The notes beneath the pieces are model-generated. The model was not told the DNA's origin, did no database searches, and saw nothing but the letters and a program-made list of their open reading frames with translations. Below are positions 1 through 11,190 of a stretch of 64,000 nucleotides of DNA, in pieces. Source of the stretch: Perilla frutescens (Eukaryota; Streptophyta; Magnoliopsida; Lamiales; Lamiaceae). The stretch spans positions 43,406,506 through 43,470,505 of the forward strand of contig BRKX01000014.1 of assembly GCA_026008535.1 (NCBI GenBank). Direction: 5' to 3'. Position 1 is the stretch's first letter; every line of letters starts with the position of its first letter. The translations under genes and the position numbers were made by a program.

Positions 1-541
1 CTGAGATCGAGACTTTGGATGGAGATCTGGATGGCGAGTCTCAGATAGACATTGTGCTTCATAGTCTGTCCCCGAAGTTCGAGCAGTTTAGATTGAACTT
101 CAATATGATAAAGAAGGATGTCACTTTATCTGAACTTCTCATGGATCTTCAGGTGGCTGAGTTACTTCAAAAGGGAAATCCGGAGGCACACCTAGCTGAA
201 AAATAGGGTGTCTTCTTCTGGTACTAAAAGGAAGAAGAGATACGCACCTAAGAAAGCTACAAATTGGACGCCTAAGGTGAAGAAGCCCAAGGCAAAGATT
301 CCTACTGAGGAATTCAAGTCGAAGACAAAGTGCTTCAAGTGCGGCCAGCCAGGCTACTGGAAGACGGCGTGTCTCGATAAGAGAAAGAAGGGTATGTCTC
401 ACACTCTTTTCATTGAAACATGTTTAGCAACTTGTTCTACTCAGTCTTGGGTAGTAGATACTAGAGCTACTCATCATGTTTGCATGCCTTTACAGGGTTC
501 CTGGTAAAAAGACAGTTGAGTGATGAGGAGATCATCGTCTA
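1..541 (+). pseudogene. copia-1 gag C-terminus, zinc knuckle and protease active site (broken)
   Basis: Gag packages element RNA in the virus-like particle and the protease cuts the polyprotein. The gag frame runs to 206, where an extra A in the A-run near 197-203 (compared with copia-2) shifts the frame. The zinc knuckle follows at about 340-372 as CFKCGQPGYWKTAC: the histidine of CX2CX4HX4C is replaced by Y. The aspartic protease motif at about 450-482 reads VVDTRATHHVC, so the glycine of the usual DTGAT is R. A missing G near 495 ends the frame at 507. Similarity of each segment to copia-2 is clear; no function is expected. Confidence 0.88.
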
Positions 542-542
542 A

Positions 543-1906
543 ATGGGCAATGCCATGAGAGTGGTGGCTGTTGCAGTGGGAGATGTTACCATTTCTTTTA
601 GTAGTGATAGGAGTTTAGTTTTGAAAGACTGTCTTTATGTGCTTGGTTTTAGGCGAAACCTTATTTTTGTTTCGAAACTTTTTATGGATGGATATTCAGT
701 TTCTTTTGATAACAAGGTTGTTATCTTTAGTGGTAAACATTTTATCTATTCTGACACATTGGATGGACATCTTTATTTACTTAATCCTATGCAAAACACT
801 ACGTAAAAACAATTTCTGAATACATCGATCACAAACCCTAATAAAAGGAAAAAACCTTCAGAATTGAATCAAACCTATCTTTGCTATCTGAGGCTAGGTC
901 ATATCAACCTTAAGAGGATACAAAGGCTAGTAAATGATAGACCTCTATCTTCATTTGTTTTAGAATCATTTCCTTTGTGTGACTCCTGCTTGGAAGGTAA
1001 AATGGCCAAGCGTCCTTTTGAGTCAAAAGAAAACCGATCCGAAGGGCTATTAGATTTGATTCACTCTGACTTATGTGGCCCTATGTCAGTTCAAGCTCTT
1101 GGAGGGTATGAGTATTTCATCACACTCATTGATGATCACTCAAGATATGGATATATCTAGCTATTACGTCGCAAGTCCGAATGCGTTGATAAATTCAAGG
1201 AATTCAAGGCGAAAGTGGAGAAACGTATTTGTAGAAATATCAAGTCACTGCATTCTAATTATGGGGGTGAGTATCTCTCAAGTAAATTTAGGGACTACCT
1301 AGCACAGAATGGGATTATATCCCAGTTGACTGCGTTGGGAACGCCACAGAGAATGGCGTTGTGGAAAGAAGGAATAGAACCTTGTTAGAGACGGTTAAAT
1401 CGATGATGAGTTATTCATAGTTGCCTATATCGTTCTAGGAATACGCTCTAGAAATAGCAGCCTACATTCTTAACTTGGTGCCATCTAAATCAGTTTCTTC
1501 TACGCCCACAGAACTTTAGACTGGACGAAAACATAGTTTAGGACATGATCGGATTTGGGGTAGCCCAGCACACGTGTTAGATAAGGAAGCTGATAAGTTA
1601 GCGCCTCATACTGATGTGAGGCTGTTTTTCGAATATCCTAGAGGAATGAAAGATGGTCTATTTTATTGTCTTAAGCATTAGAAGATCATAGTTAGTACCA
1701 ATGCTCGATTCTTAGACGAAGACTATGTCATAAACCACAAACCAATGAGTCATATTATCTTTAAGGAGCTAAGAGGAAAAGAATCGAATCCAACACCAGT
1801 TGTATAAGAAGAGGTACCACAAGACACTGCACAACGTGTCACAGATACACAAAAACTACCTCGTCGTAGTGGGAGGGTTGTACGCCAACCTGATAGATTC
1901 ATTGGT
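543..1906 (+). pseudogene. copia-1 protease tail and integrase (broken)
   Basis: From 543 (MGNAMRV) the region matches the protease tail, then the GAG-pre-integrase zinc domain at about 864-1015 and the start of the integrase core (LIHSDLCGP, IDDHSRYGYI). The N-terminal zinc motif has lost a histidine: the copia-2 equivalent reads YLWHLRLSH, here YLCYLRLGH. The Cys pair (CDSC) is present. An in-frame TAG stops the core at about 1158-1160, and later core pieces are spread over all three frames with many stops to about 1800. The first catalytic Asp is visible; the second Asp and the Glu lie in the scrambled part. Confidence 0.82.
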
Positions 1907-3529
1907 TTGGGTGAATCTTTGGATTTCCCTAAAAGACTCAATCAATTGGATCCTAGGACCTATGACGAAGCAGTCCAAGACAAGGATGCGGATTCTTGGA
2001 AAACTGCAATGGAGTCTGAGATTGGATCTATGGATCACAATCAAGTCTGGGAGCTTGTAGAACCACAAGATGGGGTAAAACTCATTGGGTGTGAGTGGGT
2101 CTACAAATGCAAGAGAGGACCTGACGGGAAGGTTGAAACCTTCAAGGGTAGATTGGTGGCGAAAGGGTACACACAGAAAGAAAGGATCGGTTATAAGGAA
2201 ACATTTTCGCCGGTATCCATGTTTAAGTCAATCCGGATTCACTTGTCTATTGTCACTCATTTGTATTATGAGACATGGCAGATGGATGTCAAGACAGCTT
2301 TCCTGAATGGAAATCTTGAGGAAAACATGCACATGAAGCAACCGGAGGGTTTCATTGCTAAAGGCCAAGAGCACTTAGTGTGCAAGCTTAAGAGATCCAT
2401 TTATGGACTTAAGCAGGCATCAAGGTCTTGGAACATCCGTTTTGACGTGGTTATCTAGTCATATGGATTCGTGCAAAGTCCAAATGACAGTTGCGTATAC
2501 AAGAAATGTGATAGAAACGTGGTGGTTTTCCTCGTACTTTATGTTGATGATATCTTGCTTATTGGAAACAATAAGAAGGAATTATCAAACATAAGGGTCT
2601 GGTTGTCCAAGAAGTTTAATATGAAGAATCTGGGAGAAGTTTGACATGTCATTGGCATCAAGATCATTCGAGATCGTCAGAAAAGGATGCTCTGCTTATC
2701 CCAAGCGACTTATATTGATACAGTGCTAACTAGGTTTAGCATGCAAGATTCCAAGAAAGGTTTTATACCTTTCACGCATGGAATTCATCTACCCAAGGAA
2801 ATGTGTCCCCAAATACAGTTTGAAATAGATGAGATGAAGAAAGTCCCATATGCTTCGGATGTGGGAAGTTTGATGTATCATATGTTATGCACGAGGCCTG
2901 ATATATGTTATGTTGTTGGCATGGTAAGCAGATATCAGTCTAACCTAGGACAAGGACACTGGACTGTAATTAAGAATATTCTCAAGTACTTGAAAAGGAC
3001 TCGAGATTATATGCTGGTATACCGCTCTGATAGTCTCGTTCCTTTGGGTTACACGGACTCAAATTTTGAATTTGATAAAGATCAGAGTAAGTCTACCTCC
3101 GGCTATATGTTTACATTGGGAGGCGGAGCCATTGCGTGGAGGAGCATAAAGTAGAAATACATTGTGGATTCCACCATGAAGGCCGAATATGTAGCTGCCT
3201 CTGAGGCTGCAAAAGAGACCGTCTGGCTCAAAAGCTTCTTGTTAGACTTGAGCGTGGTTCCTGATTTGCCTAAGAGTATCAAGATATACTGTGATAACTC
3301 TAATGCAGTGGTAAATTCGAAGGAACCTAGAGCCCATAAGATAAGTGAACACATAGAAATGAAGTACCATCTTATACGAGAAATCGTTAAGAGAGGGGAC
3401 ATGGCGGTGGTCAAGATTGCATCAGAGGACAATCTAGTTGATCCATTCATGAAGTGCCTGCCAGCTAAGACCTTTGATGGTCACGTGGAAAGAATGGGAG
3501 TAAGAAGTAGACCTGGAGGCGCAGTTTGA
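1907..3529 (+). pseudogene. copia-1 reverse transcriptase and RNase H (broken)
   Basis: The RT domain spans 1907-2458 (WELVEPQDG, GCEWVYKCKR, RLVAKGYTQKE, MDVKTAFLNG, SIYGLKQASRSW), is interrupted by TAG at 2456-2458, and resumes with the catalytic YVDD box at 2540-2551. A TGA follows near 2643. RNase H runs from about 2990 to 3529 with its acidic residues visible in GYTDSNF, MKAEYVA and IYCDNSNA, but an in-frame TAG lies at 3152-3154. The natural C-terminus is near 3527. Relative to copia-2 the reading order is conserved and the lesions are different ones, so they arose independently. Confidence 0.9.
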
Positions 3530-3605
3530 GTTTTATAGTTTGATTTGAGAGTTAGCCAGTTAGTTATAATGCTTGAAAGACATGCTTCAAGTATAAGTGG
3601 GAGAT

Positions 3606-4964
3606 TATTAGTTTTGTATACTGGAAGACATGTCTTTGTATATTTTTCTGACAATGTGATGATATAGATTGAATCTTTTTGCAGTCACTGTTTTCATTTA
3701 CATTATTATAACTGTTTATGCACATTCAATATACTTGCCCTGTAGATGATATGTTGTGGGTAAGCACACAATAAGATCATATCATCAGATCCTTGTATAG
3801 TATTAAAAGACTCACGGCTTAGATGGTTATGAATACACCGTCGGTACACCGTAGAATAATCTGATAATTAGTTTGTCTTGACTAATTGATTATTCTAATA
3901 CACGTGTTAGTGTATTGAGGAGAATCACGACAGGATATTGTTCTCTACTCTGACACTACAAGTTTGAGAACAAAGATCCACAGAGTTCGGGTTCTTAACT
4001 TATATTTATTGGCGAACATATATATGCTTTGTTTATTGCTTTAATTTATCCATGGGTGAGATTCTCTTATAGAATCAATAAACTCAATATCTTGGGTAAT
4101 AGCATTTGCATACATGATGTGTCATGCAATATATATAGGCACCGTGTCCTGGAACGCCAGGTTGATAATGTTCTCTTGAGAAAACACAAGTTCATGTTGA
4201 AACCCTACAGGTGGGATTATGTCAGAGGCTTACATAATTAATTAATGAACATTAGATCTTAAACACGGGGAATGGCTGAACTAAAGGAGAAAGCATATTC
4301 ACAAACATGTATTAAATTGGTAAGTCAGTATTACTTCTTTAGTGGAATAAAAGTAATATTTTTATTTATTTAATAATAGTCTAAGTTTATTGGATATTGC
4401 GAATTAAATAAATTAATGGGTCAATTTAATATTCTTCCAGATCCTTGTTGTAGACCAATATGACTTTAATGGACTGGAGATGGAACAAGAGTTAAGAGGC
4501 CCAAGCCCACTAGGTTTGGGGCTTGTAATTTTCAACCATCCCCTTATAAATAAGAGGGTGGGGATCGAAAATTACACATAATAATCAGCCTCTCAGTTAT
4601 CTTTTCATCTCCACAGTATCCATTGTTATCTAGTATATTTATGTCCACCCTGAATATAGATACAGTCCGGGAATACAACAGAAGATCAAGGAGTCGAATT
4701 ATACTGTGCTAAGGGGGCACCGATCATTGCACTCTCAACAACAAGATTAGACTTTTAATCTTGTCCACAACCCAACGTTCAATTGTAAGTCATTTTTCGG
4801 TATTCCATGTTTTCGTTTTTAGTAGAATCGAAAACCATTTTGCATGTTTAATTGAACTTGGTTAATTAAAACATTTATGTTGCATAAAATATGAATACAT
4901 GATATAAGGATTAAAGAACAACCAAATAGATCCTGTGGTGGTTTAATTCGAAAAAACCCCAACA
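3606..4964 (+). repeat. copia-1 3' LTR
   Basis: The LTR begins TATTAGTTTTG; the other copies begin TGTTAGTTTTG, so the terminal TG has mutated to TA. It ends CCCCAACA at 4964. It is 1,359 bp. A TATA box (TTATAAATAAG) lies at 4544-4554 after a CCATCCCC stretch, conserved in position in the copia-2 LTRs. The next bases are a tRNA-Met-type primer site, which fixes the 3' border. Confidence 0.88.
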
Positions 4965-7019
4965 ATTGGTGTCAAAGCGGGTTTTGGCACTGTTCTAGAT
5001 TTAATCCTAGGAGTAATTTCGAAATATATGTATAAATTTGGTGAAATATTTATGTTCCTTAAATTTTCAGATTTATATGTTGATGTATTTCGAAGTATGG
5101 TGTTTAAAACTTGGGTGAATTTTTGATGCAATTCGAAAATTCTAGTTTTGAAGAACACTGAAATTTTCGATCCATACCTAATTAGATTTGGAATAGATTT
5201 TTGATGTATCAAATTTTTCAGATTTAATTAGGCTAGGTTTCGAAAATTGTAGATTCAAATTCGGATGTAATTTTGATTTTAATCAAAAATTCGGATTTGT
5301 GATAATCTATGAAATTTTCGATCATAGTATTGTTAAATTTGGAATAGATGTTCGAAAATTTCGATCATAGTATTGTCAAATTTCCAGATTTAATGAAATT
5401 CATGTTCGAAAATTTTCTCATCAAAGTTTCAAAAATTATGATGCTTAATTTCCCTAATTTTTGGTATTAAAATTTTCGGTCATATTAGATCAATCTGGAG
5501 AAGATTTTGATGAAAATCAAAATTTCAGATTTATCTAATGTGTGTTTTGAAAATTTGGAATGTTGGAATTAGATTTGGTATTTTTGATGTTTATCTTAAA
5601 GTTACCTAATTCTAATCTAGATAGATTTGAAAATGGAATATTAGATTTGTATAGAATTTGAAGTGGATCAAATTTCCAGATTTAATCTTCTTGTGTTTTT
5701 TGAAATCTACAAAGATTTGAATTGGATAAGGTAATTTTTGATGTATATCAATAGTTATCTAATTCTAATCCAAAAAGATTTGAAAATAGATTTTAAATTT
5801 GGAAGAATTTGAAGTGGATCAAATTTTCAGATTTATTATCTTGATATTTTTGAAAAGTATGTAGATAAGAAATGGAAAATTAATTTTTGGTGTATATCAT
5901 AAATTACTTAATTCTAATCTAGATAGATTTGAAAATAGAACTTAAATTTGGAAAGAATTTGAAGTGGATCAAATTTTCAAATTTTATTCTTGTAATTTTC
6001 GAAATCTAAGAAGATAAGAATTGGGAAAAGTAATTTTGGTGTATATCATAAATTGCTTAATTCTAATCTAGATAGGGTTGAAAATAAGATTTGAATTTGG
6101 ATAGAATTTGAAGTGGATCAAATTTCCAAATTTCATCTTGGTAATTTTTGAACGCTATCCAAATATTTGGGTTAGATTTTTGCTCTATATCAAGATTTCC
6201 AAATATTAATTAATTAGTGTTTATCCGTAGATTAAGAAATAAAGTTGGTGGATAATTTTAACAAATTTTCAGATTTATTCTTATGGAATTTTCGAGTATA
6301 TCAAGATTTAATTTGATGGATAATTATTTTAATTTTCAAATTATATCTTGTGATAATTTTTGAAATTATTAATTTAATTAATTGCAATTTTCAAAAATTA
6401 ATATCATGTATGGTAATCATATGGTATTTTATGCTAAATCATGTAATTATTATTGTTGGCTTTGTAGACTAACATGTTTGCAGGTTTACCAACTATCATG
6501 GCTCCTTTAATTATGTGATGTATGTTTTAATTTTATGTTGAATGTATGATGGGCCGTACGCCGGTTTGGCTACGTGATTTTAATCCAAGAGAAAATCCAT
6601 GAATTAGGTCTAGGTTTTTTATGTTGTTACAATGTAATAGAAATAAAATTGTTAGACCAAGTTTCTGAGTTGTAATATTATTCTAGATATATTAGATTAT
6701 TCCTTTTAGGAATAGATATTCTATATTGAATAAAGTTTGAAGATCAACTCAAAGATGGAAAGTAGTGCATCTCAAGAAAGGAAGTATCACTGATTCACAT
6801 CCTGAAATCCTAATTGGAGCTAAGGTTTTCGGCAAGGCGCAATGAGGTGGACGACCACACTATCTAAGACTTGGAGCTGACTTTCCAATTTTATCTCATT
6901 GAGCAACACGAGATATAAGCCATGATAGTTGGTTTTATTATTATTGCTTATCGTGTTGTTGAAGCATGCAATGGTGTTTATCATTTTATGTGATGTTTGC
7001 ATGTTTACATTTTAAAGGA
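4965..7019 (+). mobile_element. Second copia leader: primer site and 5' untranslated region, no coding part
   Basis: Directly after the copia-1 LTR comes ATTGGTGTCAAAGC (4965-4978), which resembles the initiator tRNA-Met primer site ATTGGTATCAGAGC. The following 2 kb is AT-rich leader with the same phrases as the copia-2 leader read in reverse (20119-22400), for example the segment at about 6750-7010 against 20690-20940. Homology to copia-2 fades at about 7010-7020, before any gag start. The structure is therefore internal region, LTR, internal region. No gene is present. Confidence 0.82.
5620..6170 (+). repeat. Four tandem units of about 150 bp in the copia leader
   Basis: Units start near 5620, 5773, 5922 and 6071. 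Each contains a GATAGATTTGAAAAT-type start, the phrase GAATTTGAAGTGGATCAAAT, then a TAATTTTTG(A/G)TGTATATCA stretch and CTAATTCTAATC(T/C)A. The same units occur in reverse orientation in the copia-2 leader at about 21540-21990, so they belong to the family and not to this copy. Confidence 0.8.
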
Positions 7020-8170
7020 GGGTCGTTCGACATTGGAGCCTTCTATGTGTGAAGTATGTTGTTGAACCCTATATTATGTATGTTGATTTAGGGTGCTAGA
7101 TGGGCGGGCTGTGTCAAACCTTTGAGCCCGATAGGTTGGATGATTGTATGATTAATATGGATGGGCCTATGCAATGCTTCCATTAAATGCTATGTTGTGT
7201 GACAAACTAGATCCGATAGGTTGTATGTTATAATTGCGAAAAATTTATATGGAGAATTAGGACATTATGCCATTCATGCTAATTGATCTTAGCTTCCGCT
7301 CAATTAAATATAAGAAACATAATAGAGAGGGCTGAAAACTATATGCTAAGGGCCAAAAAATATAGAGCTCCAAATAGATAAACTAGAACTAGGAAATTAC
7401 CTAAACTAGAATTCTATTTAAGGTAAATACTTCCCTTAATTAAAATTCTAGTCAAACCTATGACTTGTTGACTCCATATCTGAAAATTCTATAAATTAAC
7501 TAATAAAAATCTAATTTTGACTATAGTCTAAATTAAATAAAATAAATACTATAGTCTAATAAATCAATCCCCTTAATTAAAACATGAAGGGCCGAATTCT
7601 TGGTCTTCTTCACTCTTGGTCGTGAGCTCGATCACACGCACACATGCACACGTCTTCATGCACACGTGCACTTCCTCATGCCTTGCACTCCATGTCTTGA
7701 TCTTCTTCTTCCAACATCAACAATGTCATCAACTTTGAGCTACATTGCACTTCGTCTTCTTCTTTGAGCTTCTTCCTAATTGTTGCTTGCAAATAATCTT
7801 GTAACTTCTTAGCTCTTAGTCGAGTGACAGGGCCTTTGAATTGTAACTCCGGATTTAGATCCTCGTTGCTATGGATGTCCTCATCAAAAACTCATGGCTA
7901 ACATTGGTCTTAATCATGCTTCTCAAGCTCAAAAATACAAGCATGTTCAAGTCAAGACTATTACACTTAAAATAAATGTATTCCCATTCTCTCCATTATA
8001 ATCACCAGGTCATGAATTATGCATGCAATTCATACAAGTTCCCAAACGAACAAGACCAGAGACAGAAAGGTTCAAAATTTCTTCCAAGGTAACTAAAACA
8101 ACTAAACCAAACAAGAAAACGAACTAAAAAACTAACTGAGAAAGCAGGTAAAAAAACGGTCTAGATACCT
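7020..8170 (-). repeat. Old LTR debris, including a gypsy-B-like LTR piece
   Basis: I see no gene in this stretch. The part at about 7690-7890 resembles the gypsy-B LTR at about 42560-42700: both carry a CTTCTTC-rich stretch, then CTTAGCTC, a GCCTTTGAATT or ACCTTTCAATT phrase and TAACTCC(G/A)G. This suggests a diverged 5' part of a minus-strand gypsy LTR. At 7020-7250 there are plus-strand phrases such as GCCCGATAGGTTG that also look repetitive; their source is unknown. Confidence 0.45.
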
Positions 8171-8262
8171 TAAGCGCACATCCCCCCAAACTTATTCAAT
8201 ACTCAGAGGAAGAATAAGTTTGAAAAGAAGATGTAAAGGTGGCTAGACCACTTACAGCATGA

Positions 8263-9903
8263 TCAGGAGGACGGGGGTGGCCGGTACGGCGGGTACCCAT
8301 ATGGCATATACGGGTAAAGGTGTGGGGGCATCTGAGACTGTCCAGACAAAGAGGGCTCATGAGGGCGAGCAGATGTAGATAGAGCACTGGGTCCAGTACC
8401 ATAGCAAGGATGGGGGAAATACGCACTCAGGTACGGCTGGAATCCCCGAACCATGTCTCTGATTCATTGACTACTCTACGCATAGAGTGCACGTCCGACT
8501 GCAATGTCTGAAAGGCCTCATTCATGGTACCATAATATGTGTTCAGGGTGCCGATCGCGGTGTGCATCGAGCCAATAGTAATGTTCATATTAGCCATCAT
8601 GTAAGTGAGAGAATCCCACTGCTCGTCTATACGCTCCTCCCGTGTCCGAGTGTGTGCTCTCCTTTCAGCTTGAGCGGACGACTCAGCCTGCGCCCGTTGA
8701 ACTTTCTCTGGAATCTTGAACCAATTCTTGCCAGTAGCAGCAACAATGGCGGCATGGTGGGCTGGAGTATCTAACAGCCAGTTGTGGATGATGGTGAGAT
8801 CTGAAACTATGGTGAGTGGTCGGTTAGGTAAGGGAAACAACCGATTTTTCCTTAAGGTCAGGAGATGAGCATCCATACGGTTGACCAGCATCCGGGACTG
8901 GTGGAGATTTGGAAAATCGATGGCTTGAGGACCCAGTAGACTGCCTTACCAATGTACTGGGATGCCAAGATGTGCAGCAATCGGTGTGAGCATACCACCA
9001 ATCTCAATTGCATCTGTGGCTTGGGAGCTTTGCCTCTTAAACTGTTGTATCAACAATGCAGCAAAGTTGAGGTTTGTGCCACTCAACATGGCCCACAGAA
9101 AAATAATCTCAGACATCCGTATTCCCGACATTTTGTGGCGTGCCAACACAGTAGAAGCAACAATCTTTTGTATGTAGTGAAACATGGGGTTAGGCATCAT
9201 AGAAGCCTTATCCAGTTTGTGATCATACGTCCTCATCTCAGATTGTAGGCGTTGCCAAAAATGCTCAGCTCTAACTCCAAAGCGATTGAAGATACCACCA
9301 TCCGGTACATGAAAATTGGCATTGACTTGATCGGCGGTGAGGGTATGAGCCACATTTCCCAAGTAGAATGTCATGACGTACGGGCCTTGGATCTAAGTTG
9401 ATTGCACGTCGAGAGTACTGAGAAATTCATACACCAACACTGGATAAGTGGGCCATCCCCCTGCCACAGCCTGATTCCAACCAATGCGATTGATGAGGCC
9501 CCACACATCCTCGTAAATACCAAGAGTTGTTGTGGTAGTGGCACAAGGATATCTCGTGGTAGAGAGGAACTGCAGCGTCATCATCATCAGTAACCTCGGG
9601 CTCAAGCTCTTCAACTACATTGTCTTCTTCAGCTTCTGGCTCGTAGTCTTCATCATCAGAGTCATAAGTCTCAGAGCCCCCATCTTGTTCATTCTCCTCA
9701 GATTGATTTTCTCCCTCAGATTGATCCAAATCCTCGGATTGTTCCTCATCCTCATCAGCATAGTCATTAAACTCATCTTCGGCACTGGAGGAGGTGGGTG
9801 AAGGAGTGGAAAGAATAGGGGGCCTACTTCTCTCATTTGTCAGAGTAGGGCGCCTGCTTCTGCCCCTTCCTACCAATCGACTGAAAAGATTTCCCATTGC
9901 CAT
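8263..9903 (-). pseudogene. ORF downstream of gypsy-A pol, plant-transposon-protein-like, broken
   Basis: The start at 9903 gives an Arg-rich N-terminus, then about 90 residues very rich in Asp/Glu/Ser. A frameshift near 9545 leads to a globular part (9614-8946) with phrases such as MTFYLGNVAHTL, VPDGGIFNRFG, ASTVLARHKMSG and IFLWAMLSGTNL. This style matches the 'putative plant transposon protein' family (PF20167 by recollection, not searched). In-frame stops lie at 9393 and 8946. A helical Gln/Glu-rich part (8891-8427) follows, then, after another shift, a Pro/Tyr-rich tail ending at 8263. The position after integrase is where Athila elements carry their env-like ORF, but I see no signal peptide or membrane segment. 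Confidence 0.6.
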
Positions 9904-11190
9904 TTAGCACACCCACATGAGCAAAGTCCTACAAAAGCAAACAAAAAGGATCACACCCACACTTTTTCCCCCAAACTTGCACAAAGGCAACTAAATCAAA
10001 TTTCACCATCCCCCATTCCCTTCCATCACACTCAACCGATGGGATGGTGCAAAAAGAAAATAACACAAGGACCAAACTACACAATCATCCGAACACATAT
10101 GCACAAAGTCAGCATGCCACAATGCACAAGACACAAAGGATTATTGTAAAAACAAGCATGTAAGTATACAATCTCCAATAAAAATCCAAATACCTCCCAA
10201 ATCCATAGTAGAACAAAATTCAACAAAACGAAGAGAAAATTAACGCCACAAATCATGCGAACATGCAATGCCAGTAGAATGGGAACAATTAGAACCAACA
10301 ATTTCGACCAAAAACATAGAGAATACACAATTCCGAAATTTCTCCCTTTTAAAACCTAGAGATTGGGTGATTCAATTTCTACCATGAATCAAGCAAAAAA
10401 ATCATGAAAATCAAGTCAACAGGTCAAGGGTAATTGAAAAACATAAGATTAGAGGGTAGAAAACATACCTCGAGTGGTGGATTTGGAGAAGAATTGAGTG
10501 TGTGCGCATGAGTGTGTGAAGAAGAAAAAGAAAGAATGAGAAAAAAGGTGAGAAAAGAGGGTTAAAACTAGATTTCACGTTGCCACGTCAGCATGAGATT
10601 CACGACCGTGACGCAGGTCGTGAATTTTGCTCTGTCCTCCGAGGAAAATTCACGACCCAGTCAGCACACCTGCCACGTGGACAAGTGGAAAATTCATGAC
10701 CGGGTGGAAATTTGCGACCAGGGTCGTGAATTTTCTTCTGTGGTACCCCCTCCCTATCGCGACATTGCAGTGGCTCCTTGGGTTGACTCGCGACCGGGTG
10801 CCTCACAACTAGGGTCGTGAATTGCTATCTGCTTTCGGTGATTTTTCAACCTTTTATTTGTGCTATACTTGAACCTCAAGCGCGGATATGATCGAATGCA
10901 TGATAGAAGGTCCCAAATAAAGGTTCAACCGACCCCAATCGTAAATTTCTTTGCATATGCCCAATACATGAAGACACAACATTGAAGGTTACTTGAGACG
11001 CGTCTATCGTCAGTCGATCTATTCCACAGCTATTACCTGCATATCTCAGCAAAAAGGCACAAAACAACGAAAATAAAACAAAAATGACCAAAAAGACTCT
11101 AAAGAAAAGATAAAACATAAAATAAAAAAACGTTGGGTTGCCTCCCAACAAGTGATGCATTTAACGTCGACAGCCAGACGATCATGAAGC
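9904..11190 (-). other. gypsy-A region between pol and the downstream ORF
   Basis: There is no convincing gene. It contains a polypurine-like tract (about 9967-9978), the motif-dense segment at 10593-10825, and at 11133-11152 the minus-strand phrase TTGTTGGGAGGCAACCCAA. From family knowledge that phrase is common just past the end of pol in plant Athila-like elements. Its presence 40-60 bases after the integrase stop supports the assignment. Confidence 0.6.
10593..10825. repeat. Array of GGTCGTGAATT motifs in both orientations
   Basis: At least six copies of GGTCGTGAAT(T) or its complement AATTCACGACC (one as TTCATGACC) lie within about 230 bp, at about 10598, 10615, 10648, 10690, 10723 and 10811. 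Adjacent copies in opposite orientation can pair into hairpins. A related segment with TCGCGATATTGCAGT and GGGTCGTGAATTTT lies at about 26590-26800, upstream of gag of the same element. Confidence 0.7.

Larger units (their letters stand above)
1..4964 (+). mobile_element. Ty1/copia element copia-1, 5'-truncated by the window edge
   Basis: The window opens inside gag of a copia retrotransposon on the + strand. Order is gag, protease, integrase, RT, RNase H and 3' LTR, which is the copia order (integrase before RT). The polypurine tract (about 3595-3605, AAGTGGGAGAT) abuts the 3' LTR. Domain wording closely matches copia-2 and copia-3 further along, so all three are one family; assignment to the Angela-like lineage is inference from RT/RNase H style and LTR length over 1.3 kb. 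Every coding domain carries stops or frameshifts, so the copy is dead. The LTR is followed by another leader (4965 on) rather than by host DNA. Confidence 0.93.

Noticed and set aside
9532..9801. + strand ORF of 89 codons rich in Ile and Leu
   Set aside because: Complement of the acidic segment of the minus-strand ORF; the hydrophobic look is an artefact of GAA/GAT codons read in reverse.
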